Positions 17,188 to 25,113 of a stretch of 64,000 bases of DNA are shown here, one piece after another. The stretch's first letter is position 1, and every line of letters begins with the position of its first letter. The notes under the pieces are model-generated. The model did not search any database. It had not been told where the DNA came from and worked only from the letters and a program-made list of their open reading frames with translations. Origin of the DNA: Actinomadura sp. NBRC 104425 (GTDB taxonomy: Bacteria; Actinomycetota; Actinomycetes; Streptosporangiales; Streptosporangiaceae). The position numbers were made by a program, and so were the translations under genes. The DNA is taken from contig NZ_BSTN01000013.1 of NCBI RefSeq assembly GCF_030269545.1, positions 124,001 through 188,000 of the forward strand. Direction: 5' to 3'.

Positions 17188-18152
17188 GCCGTGCCCTCCC
17201 GGTGCGCCGCCGGTGCCGCGGCGTCCCCGGCCAGCAGCCGCTCCACCTCGTCGGTGGCGGGCATGGCGTCGGCGCAGGCGAGGCGGGACGCGACCAGCGC
17301 GCCCGCTGCCGAGGCGAACCGGATGGTGCGCTCCAGGTCCCAGCCGGACAGCAGCCCGTGGCACAGCGCCCCGCCGAAGGCGTCGCCGGCGCCGAGCCCG
17401 TTGACGACCTTCACCTCGACCGGCGGGACGCGCACCGTCTCGTCGGCCGTGGCCGCCAGCACGCCGCGCGGGCCCTGCTTGACGACGGCGAGCCGGACGC
17501 CGCGGTCGAGCAGGGCGCGGGCGGCGGCGAGCGGCTCGTCCTCCCCCACGGCGACCCGGCACTCCTCCAGGTTGCCGACGGCGACGGCGACGTGCGGCAG
17601 CGCCCGGCCGATCTCGCGGCGGGCCCGGCCGGGCGAGTCCCAGAACATCGGCCGGTAGTCCAGGTCGAGCACGGTGGTGCCCGTGTGCGCGGCGAGCGCG
17701 GTGACGGTCGCCGCGCGGCTGGGCTCGTCGGACAGCCCGGTCGCGGTGGCCCAGAAGACGGCGGCGGCGCGGATGGCGTCCAGGTCCAGCTCGCCGGGCT
17801 CGATCTGCATGTCGGGGGCCTTGGGCCGGCGGTAGAAGTACAGCGGGAAGTCGTCCGGCGGGAAGATCTCGCAGAACGCCAGCGGGGTGGGCAGGTCCGG
17901 GACGGCCGCGACGAAGCGGTCGTCCACGCCGTACCCGCGCAGCGCCCGGCGGATGAAGCGGCCGAACGGGTCGTCGCCGGTGCGGGTGATGACCGCGGTG
18001 CGGCGGCCGTGCCGGGCGGCGGCGACGGCGACGTTGGTGGGGCTGCCGCCCAGGTACTTGCCGAACGTCTCGACGTCCTCCAGCGGGACGCCGACCTGCT
18101 GCGGGTAGATGTCCACGCTGACCCGGCCCATGGTGATCAGGTCGTGGGTCAC
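17184..18152 (-). CDS. iolC: 5-dehydro-2-deoxygluconokinase IolC
   Basis: A 322-residue PfkB/ribokinase-fold enzyme that phosphorylates DKG to DKG-6-phosphate with ATP. The N-terminal signature GKYLGGSPTNVAVAAARHG (about residues 31-49) and the C-terminal anion-hole motif NGLGAGDAFGGALCHGLL (about 259-276, catalytic Asp) are intact. GTG 18152 overlaps iolE by 4 bases. Sequence and context both fit IolC. Confidence 0.94.
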   Translation of the reverse strand: MTHDLITMGRVSVDIYPQQVGVPLEDVETFGKYLGGSPTNVAVAAARHGRRTAVITRTGDDPFGRFIRRALRGYGVDDRFVAAVPDLPTPLAFCEIFPPDDFPLYFYRRPKAPDMQIEPGELDLDAIRAAAVFWATATGLSDEPSRAATVTALAAHTGTTVLDLDYRPMFWDSPGRARREIGRALPHVAVAVGNLEECRVAVGEDEPLAAARALLDRGVRLAVVKQGPRGVLAATADETVRVPPVEVKVVNGLGAGDAFGGALCHGLLSGWDLERTIRFASAAGALVASRLACADAMPATDEVERLLAGDAAAPAAHREGTA

Positions 18153-19021
18153 GGCGTCCCTCCCCGCAGGAAGGCGATGCTCGCGGCGACGTCGTCGCGC
18201 GGCCCGGCGCCGGGCGGCGGCTCGGCGGTCAGGACGGTGTCCTGCTCCAGCACGTACCAGCCGCGGTAGCCGGACGACTCCAGCGCGCCGACGACGCCGG
18301 GCACGTCGACGTCGCCCCGCCCCAGCGGCCGGTAGACGCCCGCGCGGACGGCGTCGGTGTAGGAGATCCGCCCGTCCCGCACGCGCCCGGCCAGTTCGGC
18401 GTCGACGTCCTTCAGGTGCACGTGGGCGACGCGGCCGGCGGCGGCGCGGGCCAGGTCGAGGGGGTCGGTGCCGCCGATGAGCAGGTGCCCGGTGTCCAGG
18501 CACAGCGGCACGTCGGTGCCGTCGAGCACGCGGTCCACCTCGTCGCCGCGTTCGACGACGGTGCCGACGTGCGGGTGCAGGACGGCGCGGTGGCCGCGCC
18601 CGGCGGCGTGCGCGGCGGCGCGGCCGAGGTTGCCGAGCAGGGTGCGCCAGGCGGCGGCGTCGAGGGCGGGGCGCCGGTCGTAGCCGTCCAGCCCGGTGGC
18701 GGCGGCGAGCACGACGGTGGCGCCGGGCCCGCCGAAGCCGTCCAGCACCCGCGACAGCCCGGGCAGCGGGTCGCGCGCGGGGTCGTGCAGGACGAGCGGG
18801 ACGAACCCGCCGACCGGCCGGAGCCCGTGGGACTCCAGCAGGCTGGCGCGTTCGGCGGGGTCGGCGGGCAGGAAGCCGTCGGGGCCGAACTCGGTGGCGG
18901 CCAGCCCGAGGTCGCGCATCTCCGCCAGGACGCGCCCGGGCGCCATCTGGTGGCCCCAGCCCGGCACCTCGCACACGCCCCAGGAGATCGGGGCTCCGGC
19001 GATCCGCTCGGCGCTGATCAT
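18149..19021 (-). CDS. iolE: Inosose dehydratase IolE (TIM-barrel isomerase/dehydratase family)
   Basis: A 290-residue xylose-isomerase-like TIM barrel that dehydrates scyllo-inosose to the diketo compound used by IolD. Conserved metal/substrate segments are ISWGVCEVPGWGHQM (about residues 12-26), LHPHVGTVVE, CLDTGHLLIGG and HVHLKDVD. ATG 19021 overlaps iolG by 4 bases. Confidence 0.92.
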   Translation of the reverse strand: MISAERIAGAPISWGVCEVPGWGHQMAPGRVLAEMRDLGLAATEFGPDGFLPADPAERASLLESHGLRPVGGFVPLVLHDPARDPLPGLSRVLDGFGGPGATVVLAAATGLDGYDRRPALDAAAWRTLLGNLGRAAAHAAGRGHRAVLHPHVGTVVERGDEVDRVLDGTDVPLCLDTGHLLIGGTDPLDLARAAAGRVAHVHLKDVDAELAGRVRDGRISYTDAVRAGVYRPLGRGDVDVPGVVGALESSGYRGWYVLEQDTVLTAEPPPGAGPRDDVAASIAFLRGGTP

Positions 19022-20025
19022 CTGCGAATCTCCTCGATCGCCACGGCGCGGTGCTCGCGCCGCGCCAGCTCGCACGCCTCGGCCACGTAGAGCGCCTCCA
19101 GACTCTCCTCGGGGGGACAGGGGTTGTCGATGCGCCCGGCCGCCAGGTCGACGAACGCGCCGAGTTCGGCCGCGTACGCGTCGGCGAACCGGTCGAGGAA
19201 GTGGGTGTGCGGCGGCCCGGCCGGGCGCAGGCCCGCGCCGTCGCCGCCGGCGGGGGCCAGCGGCGTGCGGTCGTCCAGCCCGGCGACGACGCTGCCGGCC
19301 GAGCCGTACACCTCCAGCCGCACGTCGTAGCCCGCCGCGTTGTAGCGGGTGGCCGACACCTGGGCCAGGGTGCCGTCGTCGAGGGTGAGCAGCGCGGCGG
19401 CGGTGTCGACGTCGCCGGCCTCGGCGAAGAAGTCCGCGCCCCGGTTGGCGCCGGTGGCGCACACGCGGGCCACCTCGCGTCCGGTGACGAAGCGGACGGC
19501 GTCGAAGTCGTGCACCGAGCAGTCGCGGAACAGGCCGCCCGAGCCGCGGATGTAGGCGGCGGGCGGCGGCACCGGGTCCAGGGTGCACGAGCGGATGGTG
19601 TGCACCCAGCCGAGCCGTCCGGACCGCACCGCCTCGCGGGCCGCCACGTGCCCGGCGTCGAACCGCCGCTGGAACCCGACCTGCACCGGGACGCCCGAGC
19701 CGCGGACGGCGTCCATCAGCCGCAGCGTGCCCTCGATGTCGGGGGCGAGCGGCTTTTCGCAGAACACCGGCAGCCCGGCCCGGGCCGCGCGGACCACCAG
19801 TTCGGCATGCGCGCTGGTCACCGCGGCGACGACCAGCGCGTCCAGCCCGGAGGTGAACAGCGCGTCCACCGAGGGCGCCGCCTCGGCCCCGGTCTTGGCC
19901 GCAACCGCCCGCGCCCGCGCCGCGTCGGCGTCGGCCACCACGACCGCGTCGACGGACGGCAGGGCGCGCAGCGTCTCGGCGTGCCCGGCGCCGATGCGCC
20001 CCGCTCCGGCCAGTCCGACCCTCAT
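19018..20025 (-). CDS. iolG: Inositol 2-dehydrogenase IolG (Gfo/Idh/MocA family)
   Basis: A 335-residue NAD-dependent dehydrogenase and the first gene of the inositol operon. The Rossmann motif is VGLAGAGRIGAGHAETLR at the N-terminus. The catalytic motifs are FCEKPLAPD (Lys, about residue 95) and DCSVHDFDAVRF (Asp and His, about 170-181). It oxidises myo-inositol to scyllo-inosose. ATG 20025 is preceded by GGGAGG at the right distance; upstream in-frame codons are Gly/Arg-rich and unlike the family. Confidence 0.93.
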   Translation of the reverse strand: MRVGLAGAGRIGAGHAETLRALPSVDAVVVADADAARARAVAAKTGAEAAPSVDALFTSGLDALVVAAVTSAHAELVVRAARAGLPVFCEKPLAPDIEGTLRLMDAVRGSGVPVQVGFQRRFDAGHVAAREAVRSGRLGWVHTIRSCTLDPVPPPAAYIRGSGGLFRDCSVHDFDAVRFVTGREVARVCATGANRGADFFAEAGDVDTAAALLTLDDGTLAQVSATRYNAAGYDVRLEVYGSAGSVVAGLDDRTPLAPAGGDGAGLRPAGPPHTHFLDRFADAYAAELGAFVDLAAGRIDNPCPPEESLEALYVAEACELARREHRAVAIEEIRR

Positions 20026-20150
20026 ACCGACCTCCCGATGTCCGGCCGCGCGGCCGCGCGGACCCGCCGAGGGCGCCCCCGGGCCGCGCGCCGTGCGGGA
20101 CGGCGCACCGCCGGCGGGCATGATCAAGCCTCATGGAACGATCCATATAC

Positions 20151-20218
20151 TGTCAAGAGAATGTCCTGACATTAGGACTCCCTGACTTGAGGATTCCCTG
20201 ACTCGGTCGTGACACGAC
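20151..20218. promoter_or_regulatory. iol/gntR control region: three phased CCTGAC boxes plus a 13-bp palindrome
   Basis: Between the divergent iolG and gntR genes, CCTGAC occurs at 20165-20170, 20181-20186 and 20197-20202, exactly 16 bases apart. The first lies in an inverted repeat ATGTC-CT-GACAT (20161-20172). Just after the third is a perfect palindrome GTCGTG-A-CACGAC (20206-20218). TTGACA on the minus strand (20156-20151) may be a -35 element for iolG. These are likely binding sites for the adjacent GntR regulator (inference). Confidence 0.6.
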
Positions 20219-20262
20219 TCGTCTATCCTCATGCCGCCGTTCTCACCGAGGGAGCCCCGCCC

Positions 20263-21015
20263 GTGCCCGACGACTGCGCATACCGCCATCCGGTCTCCGT
20301 GGACCGCACCAGCCCCGTCCCGCTGTACTTCCAGCTCGCCCAGCAGCTGGAGGAGGCGATCCGCAGCGGCGCGCTCCCCCCGGGCACCCGGCTGGAGAAC
20401 GAGATGGAGCTGGCGGCGCGCTGCCGCCTGTCGCGGCCCACGGTGCGCCAGGCGATCCAGCACCTGGTCGACAAGGGGCTGCTGGTGCGCCGGCGCGGCG
20501 TCGGCACGCAGGTCGTCCGGCCGCGGGTGCGGCGCCCCCTCGAGCTGTCCAGCCTGTACGACGACCTGGCCGAGGCGGGCGAGCAGCCGTCCACGCGGGT
20601 GCTGGAGTTCGGCCCCGTGCCCGCCTCGCCGGAGGTCGCCGAGCAGCTCGGCGTCCCCGCCGAGACCAAGGTCCTGCTGCTGCGGCGGCTGCGCCTGACC
20701 GGAGGCGACCCGCTCGCGGTGATGACCAACCACCTGCCGCTCGACGTGCTCGACGTCGCCGCCGACCACCTGGAGCGGCACGGCCTCTACGAGACGCTGC
20801 GCGCCGCCGGGGTCAACCTGCGCATCGCCCACCAGACGATCGGGGCCCGCGCCGCCACCGCCGCCGAGGCCCGCCTGCTCGACGAGCGGCGCGGCGCCCC
20901 GCTGCTGACCATGACCCGCGTCGCCTACGACGACGGCGGCCGCGCCGTCGAGTACGGCGACCACGTGTACCGGGCCGCGCGCTACTCCTTCTCCCACACC
21001 CTCGTCGGCAAGTGA
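20263..21015 (+). CDS. GntR-family (HutC/UTRA) regulator of inositol catabolism
   Basis: A 250-residue regulator. The winged helix (about residues 15-85) has the GntR pattern YFQLAQQLEEAIRSGALPPG and LSRPTVRQAIQHLVDKGLL. The C-terminal UTRA effector domain (about 100-245) ends VEYGDHVYRAARYSF. GTG 20263 is chosen for the GAGGGAG eight bases upstream; a start at 20209 would add 18 residues. Divergence from iolG makes it the likely inositol-responsive repressor, as for GntR-type IolR in corynebacteria. Confidence 0.88.
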   Translation: MPDDCAYRHPVSVDRTSPVPLYFQLAQQLEEAIRSGALPPGTRLENEMELAARCRLSRPTVRQAIQHLVDKGLLVRRRGVGTQVVRPRVRRPLELSSLYDDLAEAGEQPSTRVLEFGPVPASPEVAEQLGVPAETKVLLLRRLRLTGGDPLAVMTNHLPLDVLDVAADHLERHGLYETLRAAGVNLRIAHQTIGARAATAAEARLLDERRGAPLLTMTRVAYDDGGRAVEYGDHVYRAARYSFSHTLVGK

Positions 21016-21050
21016 CGTGCTCCCCGGCCTTCAGGCCGGGGAGCACGTCA
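21013..21050. terminator. Perfect 18-bp hairpin between convergent gntR and the GH4 gene
   Basis: Bases 21013-21030 and 21033-21050 are exact reverse complements, giving an 18-bp stem (tight 2-base loop, or 17 bp with a 4-base loop). The left arm starts with the TGA stop of gntR and the right arm ends with the stop of the GH4 gene. No T-run follows, as is common in actinomycetes. It probably terminates both convergent transcripts. Confidence 0.85.
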
Positions 21051-22340
21051 GCGCTCCTTGGTGAACTGGGGGAGGTCGGCGCGGTGCGCGGCCAGGCCCT
21101 CGTCGAGGATCCGCTCCGCGACCCGCAGGCTGGAGACGAACGGGTGGGCCAGCAGCGCGCGCAGCGCGGTGCGCCGGTCGCCGGTGACGGCCGCGTCGGC
21201 GGCCAGCCGCTCGTACTCGTGGACGGCCTGGGTGAGGCCGCGGACCTGGCGCGGCAGGTCCCCCATCACCAGCGGCACCGCGCCCTGGCGGCCCACCACC
21301 GCCGGGACCTCGACGATCGCGTCGGGCTCCAGAGCGGCGATCGCGCCGCGGTTGCGGGTGTTGACGATGAACCGGCGCTGCTCGTCGCGGGCGATCGCGC
21401 AGATCACGTCCACCGCGAACTCGCCGTGCTCGCCGCCGCCGCGCTCGCGGCTGGGGTCGGGGTCGGGTCTGCCGGCCTCCGCCGCCACCTGCGCGTAGTA
21501 GGCGGGCAGCATCGCCATGATGTCCTCGGCGCGGGTGGTGCCCTTCGCGCGCAGCTCCGCGACGACCTCGTCGTGGAAGAAGTAGTACTTGGCGTAGGAG
21601 TTGACCAGCAGGCCGAGGGCCTTGCCGAGTTCGGCCATGCGGACCGGGTCGCGGTGCGGGGTGGCCTCGCCGTGCGGCTCCGCCGCCTCCAGCAGCGGGG
21701 CGATGTCGACGGGCTCGCCGTTCAGCCGGACCCGCTCGGCCCAGGTGCCGTGGTTGGTGCCGATCCAGTCGATCTCCAGGCCTTCGGCGGGCAGGCCGAG
21801 CAGGTCGGCCCAGGTCTCGGTGTCGCCCACCCACTGGTCGCACAGTCCGAGGATCTTCGCGCCGGTGTAGCGGGAGACCGCGTCGGTGACCACGTTGGTG
21901 GGGTTGGTGTAGTTGACGATCCACGCGTCCGGGGCGACCTCGGCGAGCACGGCGGCGATGTCCAGCAGCACCGGGACGGACCGGCAGGCCATGAAGAACC
22001 CGCCCGGGCCGACCGTCTCCTGCCCGACGACGCCGTGCCGGAGCGGGATCGACTCGTCCAGGTGGCGGCCGCGCAGCCCGCCCGGCCGGAAGGTGGTGAA
22101 CACGAAGTCCGCCCCGTCCAGCGCGGCCTTGAGGTCGGTGTGCGCGGTGACGGTGAAGTCGGCCCCGCGGGCGGCGAACATGCGGCGGGCCAGCCGGGCC
22201 ATGACGTCCAGGTGGTCGGCGTCCACGTCGTGGAAGCGCAACTGCGCCCCGGCCAGGTCGGCGGCGCGGTGCAGCAGCCCCCGGATGACGCCGGGCATGT
22301 AGCCGCTGCCGGCGCCGATCACCGCGATGCGCGTGGTCAT
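21048..22340 (-). CDS. GH4-family 6-phospho-alpha/beta-glycosidase
   Basis: A 430-residue NAD- and divalent-metal-dependent glycosidase of family GH4. The N-terminus IAVIGAGSGYMPGVIRGLL is the Rossmann site. NYTNPTNVVTDAV (about residue 143), the Cys in LGLCDQW and the His in IGTNHGTW are the expected substrate and metal ligands. GH4 enzymes split 6-phosphoglycosides by an oxidation/elimination mechanism. ATG 22340 overlaps the PfkB kinase gene by 4 bases. No PTS or sugar transporter is adjacent, so the phosphorylated substrate may be made by that kinase (inference). Confidence 0.92.
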   Translation of the reverse strand: MTTRIAVIGAGSGYMPGVIRGLLHRAADLAGAQLRFHDVDADHLDVMARLARRMFAARGADFTVTAHTDLKAALDGADFVFTTFRPGGLRGRHLDESIPLRHGVVGQETVGPGGFFMACRSVPVLLDIAAVLAEVAPDAWIVNYTNPTNVVTDAVSRYTGAKILGLCDQWVGDTETWADLLGLPAEGLEIDWIGTNHGTWAERVRLNGEPVDIAPLLEAAEPHGEATPHRDPVRMAELGKALGLLVNSYAKYYFFHDEVVAELRAKGTTRAEDIMAMLPAYYAQVAAEAGRPDPDPSRERGGGEHGEFAVDVICAIARDEQRRFIVNTRNRGAIAALEPDAIVEVPAVVGRQGAVPLVMGDLPRQVRGLTQAVHEYERLAADAAVTGDRRTALRALLAHPFVSSLRVAERILDEGLAAHRADLPQFTKER

Positions 22341-23614
22341 CGTGTCTCCGCTCTCGTCGTTGCCGCTGTCGTCGTCGGGAAACGCACCGCAGGGGGCCGT
22401 TCCCCCGTGTGGGAGCGCAGGGTGGGCTCGGCGCGGACGACGGCGTCGTCGGCCGAGGCGGGGATGAAGGGCACGACGAAGGCGTAGTCCGCCAGCACCT
22501 CCTCGGGGACCTCGCCGGACTCGCCGAACGCCGCGATCTCGCCCCAGCACGGCGCTCCCAGCGACCCGCTGCGGTGCCGCACCGACAGCCCGGCGCACAG
22601 GTTGGCGAACCGCAGCCGCTCGTCCAGCGGCAGGCCCGCCAGCGTGCCGAACACGAACCCGGCGGCGAACACGTCGCCGGCGCCGGTGGCGTCCAGCGCC
22701 TCCACCGGCAGCGCCCGGGTCTCGGCGCACTCCCCCGCGGCCGAGTCGATCGCCAGGGCGCCGTCGCCGCCGCGTTTGACGACCACCACCGCGACCCGCT
22801 CCGCCAGCGCCCGCGCGGCCTCCTCCGGGGAGCCGGTGCGGGTGTAGGCCATGGCCTCCACGGCGTTGGGCAGGAACACGTCGACGTACCGGAGCCGGTC
22901 GAGCACCTCGGCGGACCACGTCCCGGTGGAGTCCCAGCCCAGGTCGGCGAACACGCGGGCGCCGGCGCGGCGCATCGCCTTCACCCATTCGGGCACCGGC
23001 CGGCCGATGTCGACGAAGCACGTCTTGGCCTGCGGCGGCTCGGTGACCAGCTCGTCCGGCTGCAGGGGCAGGGGCTTGGCGTAGGTGACCATGCTGCGGT
23101 CGGAGTCGTAGGCCAGCGACACCGTCACCGGGGACGGCCAGCCGGGGATCATCCGGGAGCGGCGCAGGTCGACGCCCTCCTGCTCGGACAGCGTGCGCCA
23201 CAGGTACGCCCCGAACAGGTCGTCGCCGAACGCCGCGGCCAGGCCGGTGCGCAGGCCGAGGCGGCTCATCGCGACGGCGATGTTGGCCACGCCGCCGGGG
23301 GCCGAGCCGAGGCCGTCGGTGACCAGCTCGGTGCCGGGCGGCGGCAGGCCGGGCAGCCCCGTGAAGATCATGTCCATGAAGACCTGGCCGGTGAGGAAGA
23401 CGTCCAGTTCCGGGGCGTCGTCCCCGCGCGGCAGCCGCCGCCCCGCCTGCTCGCGCTCGGTGCACGGGTCGTGCAGGGTCGGCTCGGGCGCCCGGCCCGG
23501 TGCGGCGGCCTCCTGCAGGTCCGGCGGCACGTCCTGCGGGACCTGCCGCCGGACCTGCTGCCGGATCTGCCGGCGGGTGTCGTCGGACCGGGGCCCGCTG
23601 AGGGTCTGCGTCAT
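22337..23614 (-). CDS. PfkB-family carbohydrate kinase with a long N-terminal extension
   Basis: A 425-residue ribokinase-fold kinase, longer than the usual 300-330. Residues about 1-70 are an extra Arg/Gln/Pro-rich segment (DTRRQIRQQVRRQV near the start). The kinase then begins at DVFLTGQVFMDMIFTG. Substrate motif GSAPGGVANIAVAMSRLG and catalytic motif DATGAGDVFAAGFVFG are intact. ATG 23614 follows GGAGG. It is coupled with the GH4 gene, so the two may phosphorylate and then cleave a glycoside, or salvage the released sugar. The exact sugar is unknown. Confidence 0.88.
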   Translation of the reverse strand: MTQTLSGPRSDDTRRQIRQQVRRQVPQDVPPDLQEAAAPGRAPEPTLHDPCTEREQAGRRLPRGDDAPELDVFLTGQVFMDMIFTGLPGLPPPGTELVTDGLGSAPGGVANIAVAMSRLGLRTGLAAAFGDDLFGAYLWRTLSEQEGVDLRRSRMIPGWPSPVTVSLAYDSDRSMVTYAKPLPLQPDELVTEPPQAKTCFVDIGRPVPEWVKAMRRAGARVFADLGWDSTGTWSAEVLDRLRYVDVFLPNAVEAMAYTRTGSPEEAARALAERVAVVVVKRGGDGALAIDSAAGECAETRALPVEALDATGAGDVFAAGFVFGTLAGLPLDERLRFANLCAGLSVRHRSGSLGAPCWGEIAAFGESGEVPEEVLADYAFVVPFIPASADDAVVRAEPTLRSHTGERPPAVRFPTTTAATTRAETR

Positions 23615-23782
23615 GGTGCCTCCACGGCGAGGCGTCGGCGTCGCTGGTGATCGTAACCAGGCGCACCGGCGGGGCGGCACGTTCCGCTACGCTTTGTGAT
23701 CGGATCTTGTCCGAACGTGCTTTCGGCCGGATATCGGGGCGTGCCGGGGCGCCCCGGCCGCCGCTCGCCGTGCCGGCGCAGG

Positions 23783-24007
23783 TCAGCGCTTGAGCGGTAC
23801 GCCGCCGGGCGTGCTCTCGTTCGGCACCAGGTACGACACCGCGGCCTGCGACACCACCCCGATCAGGGCGATGAGGATCTCCTTGCTGAACGCGCCCGCC
23901 TGGATCCAGTTGATCACGACCGCGGTGAGGGCCGTGATCAGCGCCGCCCACCACTTGCGGGTCGGCAGGAGGGACCTGGCGCCGGTCGCGTTCACGTCGC
24001 TGTTCAC
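23783..24007 (-). CDS. Small holin-like two-segment membrane protein
   Basis: A 74-residue protein starting at GTG 24007, with GGAGGT five bases upstream. It has a basic aromatic lead-in (LLPTRKWWAALITALTAVV), a first hydrophobic segment at about residues 21-35 and a second at about 44-61. The end is polar (NESTPGGVPLKR). Size and topology resemble phage-type holins, but no lysin or phage gene is next to it, so a phage remnant or a domesticated holin is only a guess. It could equally be an unrelated small membrane protein. Confidence 0.55.
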   Translation of the reverse strand: MNSDVNATGARSLLPTRKWWAALITALTAVVINWIQAGAFSKEILIALIGVVSQAAVSYLVPNESTPGGVPLKR

Positions 24008-24252
24008 GTCGCACCTCCGGGGGGTCGGGCCGCCGCGTGTCCGCGGGCACCGTCGCGCCCCATCCTTCCCCGCGGACGCCCCCGCCGGATGGCCGATTGC
24101 GGAATCCCCGGCCGGGTGTATCCGGCCGCGCGGCGCCCCGCACGCCTCCGCTCCCCCATCCGGCTCCGTGCGCGCACGTCCCGCGGGTTCCGGGGCGCCC
24201 TGCCGGCCGCGGGCGCGGTTCTCGCGCCGGCGCCGGGGAGGCCGGCCGCGCG

Positions 24253-24978
24253 CTAGGAGGCGCCGGGGGCCTCGGGGACGGGCTCGCCGAGCATGGCGCG
24301 GGTCGCCTCCTCGACGATGTCGCGCATGGCCCGTTCGGCGGCCTCGGGGTCCCCCGCCTGCACCGCCTGCGCCACCTCGGCGTGCCAGCGGATCGCCGCG
24401 GGCTCGGGACGGGCGGGGAACAGGTGGTGGTGGTGCCGGCCCGCCAGCACGGAGGCCACCACGTCGCCGAGCGCGCCCAGCATCTCGTTGCCGGACGCCT
24501 CCAGCAGCGTGCGGTGGAACAGGATGTCGGCCTCCAGGTAGGCGTCCAGGTCGCCGGACTTGGCGTGCACCGCCATCTGCATGACCGCGCCGGTCAGCGT
24601 GCCGCACTGGGCGGGGGTGGCACGGCGGGCGGCCAGCGCGGCGGCCACCGGCTCGACCCCGCGGCGCAGCTCGCTCAGCGACCGCAGCTGCTCGTCGCGG
24701 CCCTCGCCGTCCAGCCGCCAGCCGATGATGCGCGGGTCGAACACGTTCCAGGCCGAGCGCGGGGCGACGGTGACGCCGACGCGGCGGCGGCTGCTGACCA
24801 TGCCCATGGACTCCAGCACCCGGATCGCCTCGCGGATCACCGACCGGGACACCCCGAACCGGGCCTCCAGCTCCTCGATCCGCAGCACCCGCCCGGGCGC
24901 CAGCTCCTGCGAGGTGATGAGCAGGCCCAGCTGGTCCAGGACGCTGCCGTGCAGTCCGGCTCGGTCATTGCCCCCCAT
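24253..24978 (-). CDS. GntR/FadR-family (FCD) repressor, probable gluconate regulator
   Basis: A 241-residue regulator from ATG 24978; GTG 24984 or TTG 24987 are possible and no start has a strong ribosome site. The winged helix (about residues 10-75) has LEARFGVSRSVIREAIRVLE. The FCD ligand domain follows, with metal-type His residues in DILFHRTLLEASGN and a HHHH run near 200. It is divergent from gluconokinase and the GntP permease, so it likely represses them until gluconate or a phosphorylated form binds. Confidence 0.88.
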   Translation of the reverse strand: MGGNDRAGLHGSVLDQLGLLITSQELAPGRVLRIEELEARFGVSRSVIREAIRVLESMGMVSSRRRVGVTVAPRSAWNVFDPRIIGWRLDGEGRDEQLRSLSELRRGVEPVAAALAARRATPAQCGTLTGAVMQMAVHAKSGDLDAYLEADILFHRTLLEASGNEMLGALGDVVASVLAGRHHHHLFPARPEPAAIRWHAEVAQAVQAGDPEAAERAMRDIVEEATRAMLGEPVPEAPGAS

Positions 24979-25046
24979 GGCCACCAATCATCACACGTAA
25001 GCCGCCGTATGCGAGGAGTCGGGATAAAAAATCATACTTATGCAGG

Positions 25047-25067
25047 TCAGCTGTTGTTAACAGCTGA
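25047..25067. promoter_or_regulatory. Probable FCD-GntR operator (21-bp inverted repeat)
   Basis: TCAGCTGTT-GTT-AACAGCTGA is a perfect inverted repeat with 9-bp arms and a 3-base centre. It lies between the divergent gntR-type and gluconokinase genes, about 47 bases before the kinase ATG. Its core TGTTNACA resembles TNGTNNNACNA sites of FadR-type GntR proteins. Confidence 0.75.
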
Positions 25068-25113
25068 TGAATCATGCCACACTCTGGCAAACGTCATCCG
25101 AGAGGTCGATGTC

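Noticed and set aside
23783-24007. Prophage remnant
   Set aside because: Only one holin-like gene is seen; no lysin, integrase, att site or structural gene is nearby.
24037-25113. Possible N-terminal extension of gluconokinase by about 360 residues
   Set aside because: The added residues are the antisense shadow of the FCD regulator; ATG 25114 gives the exact GntK length.
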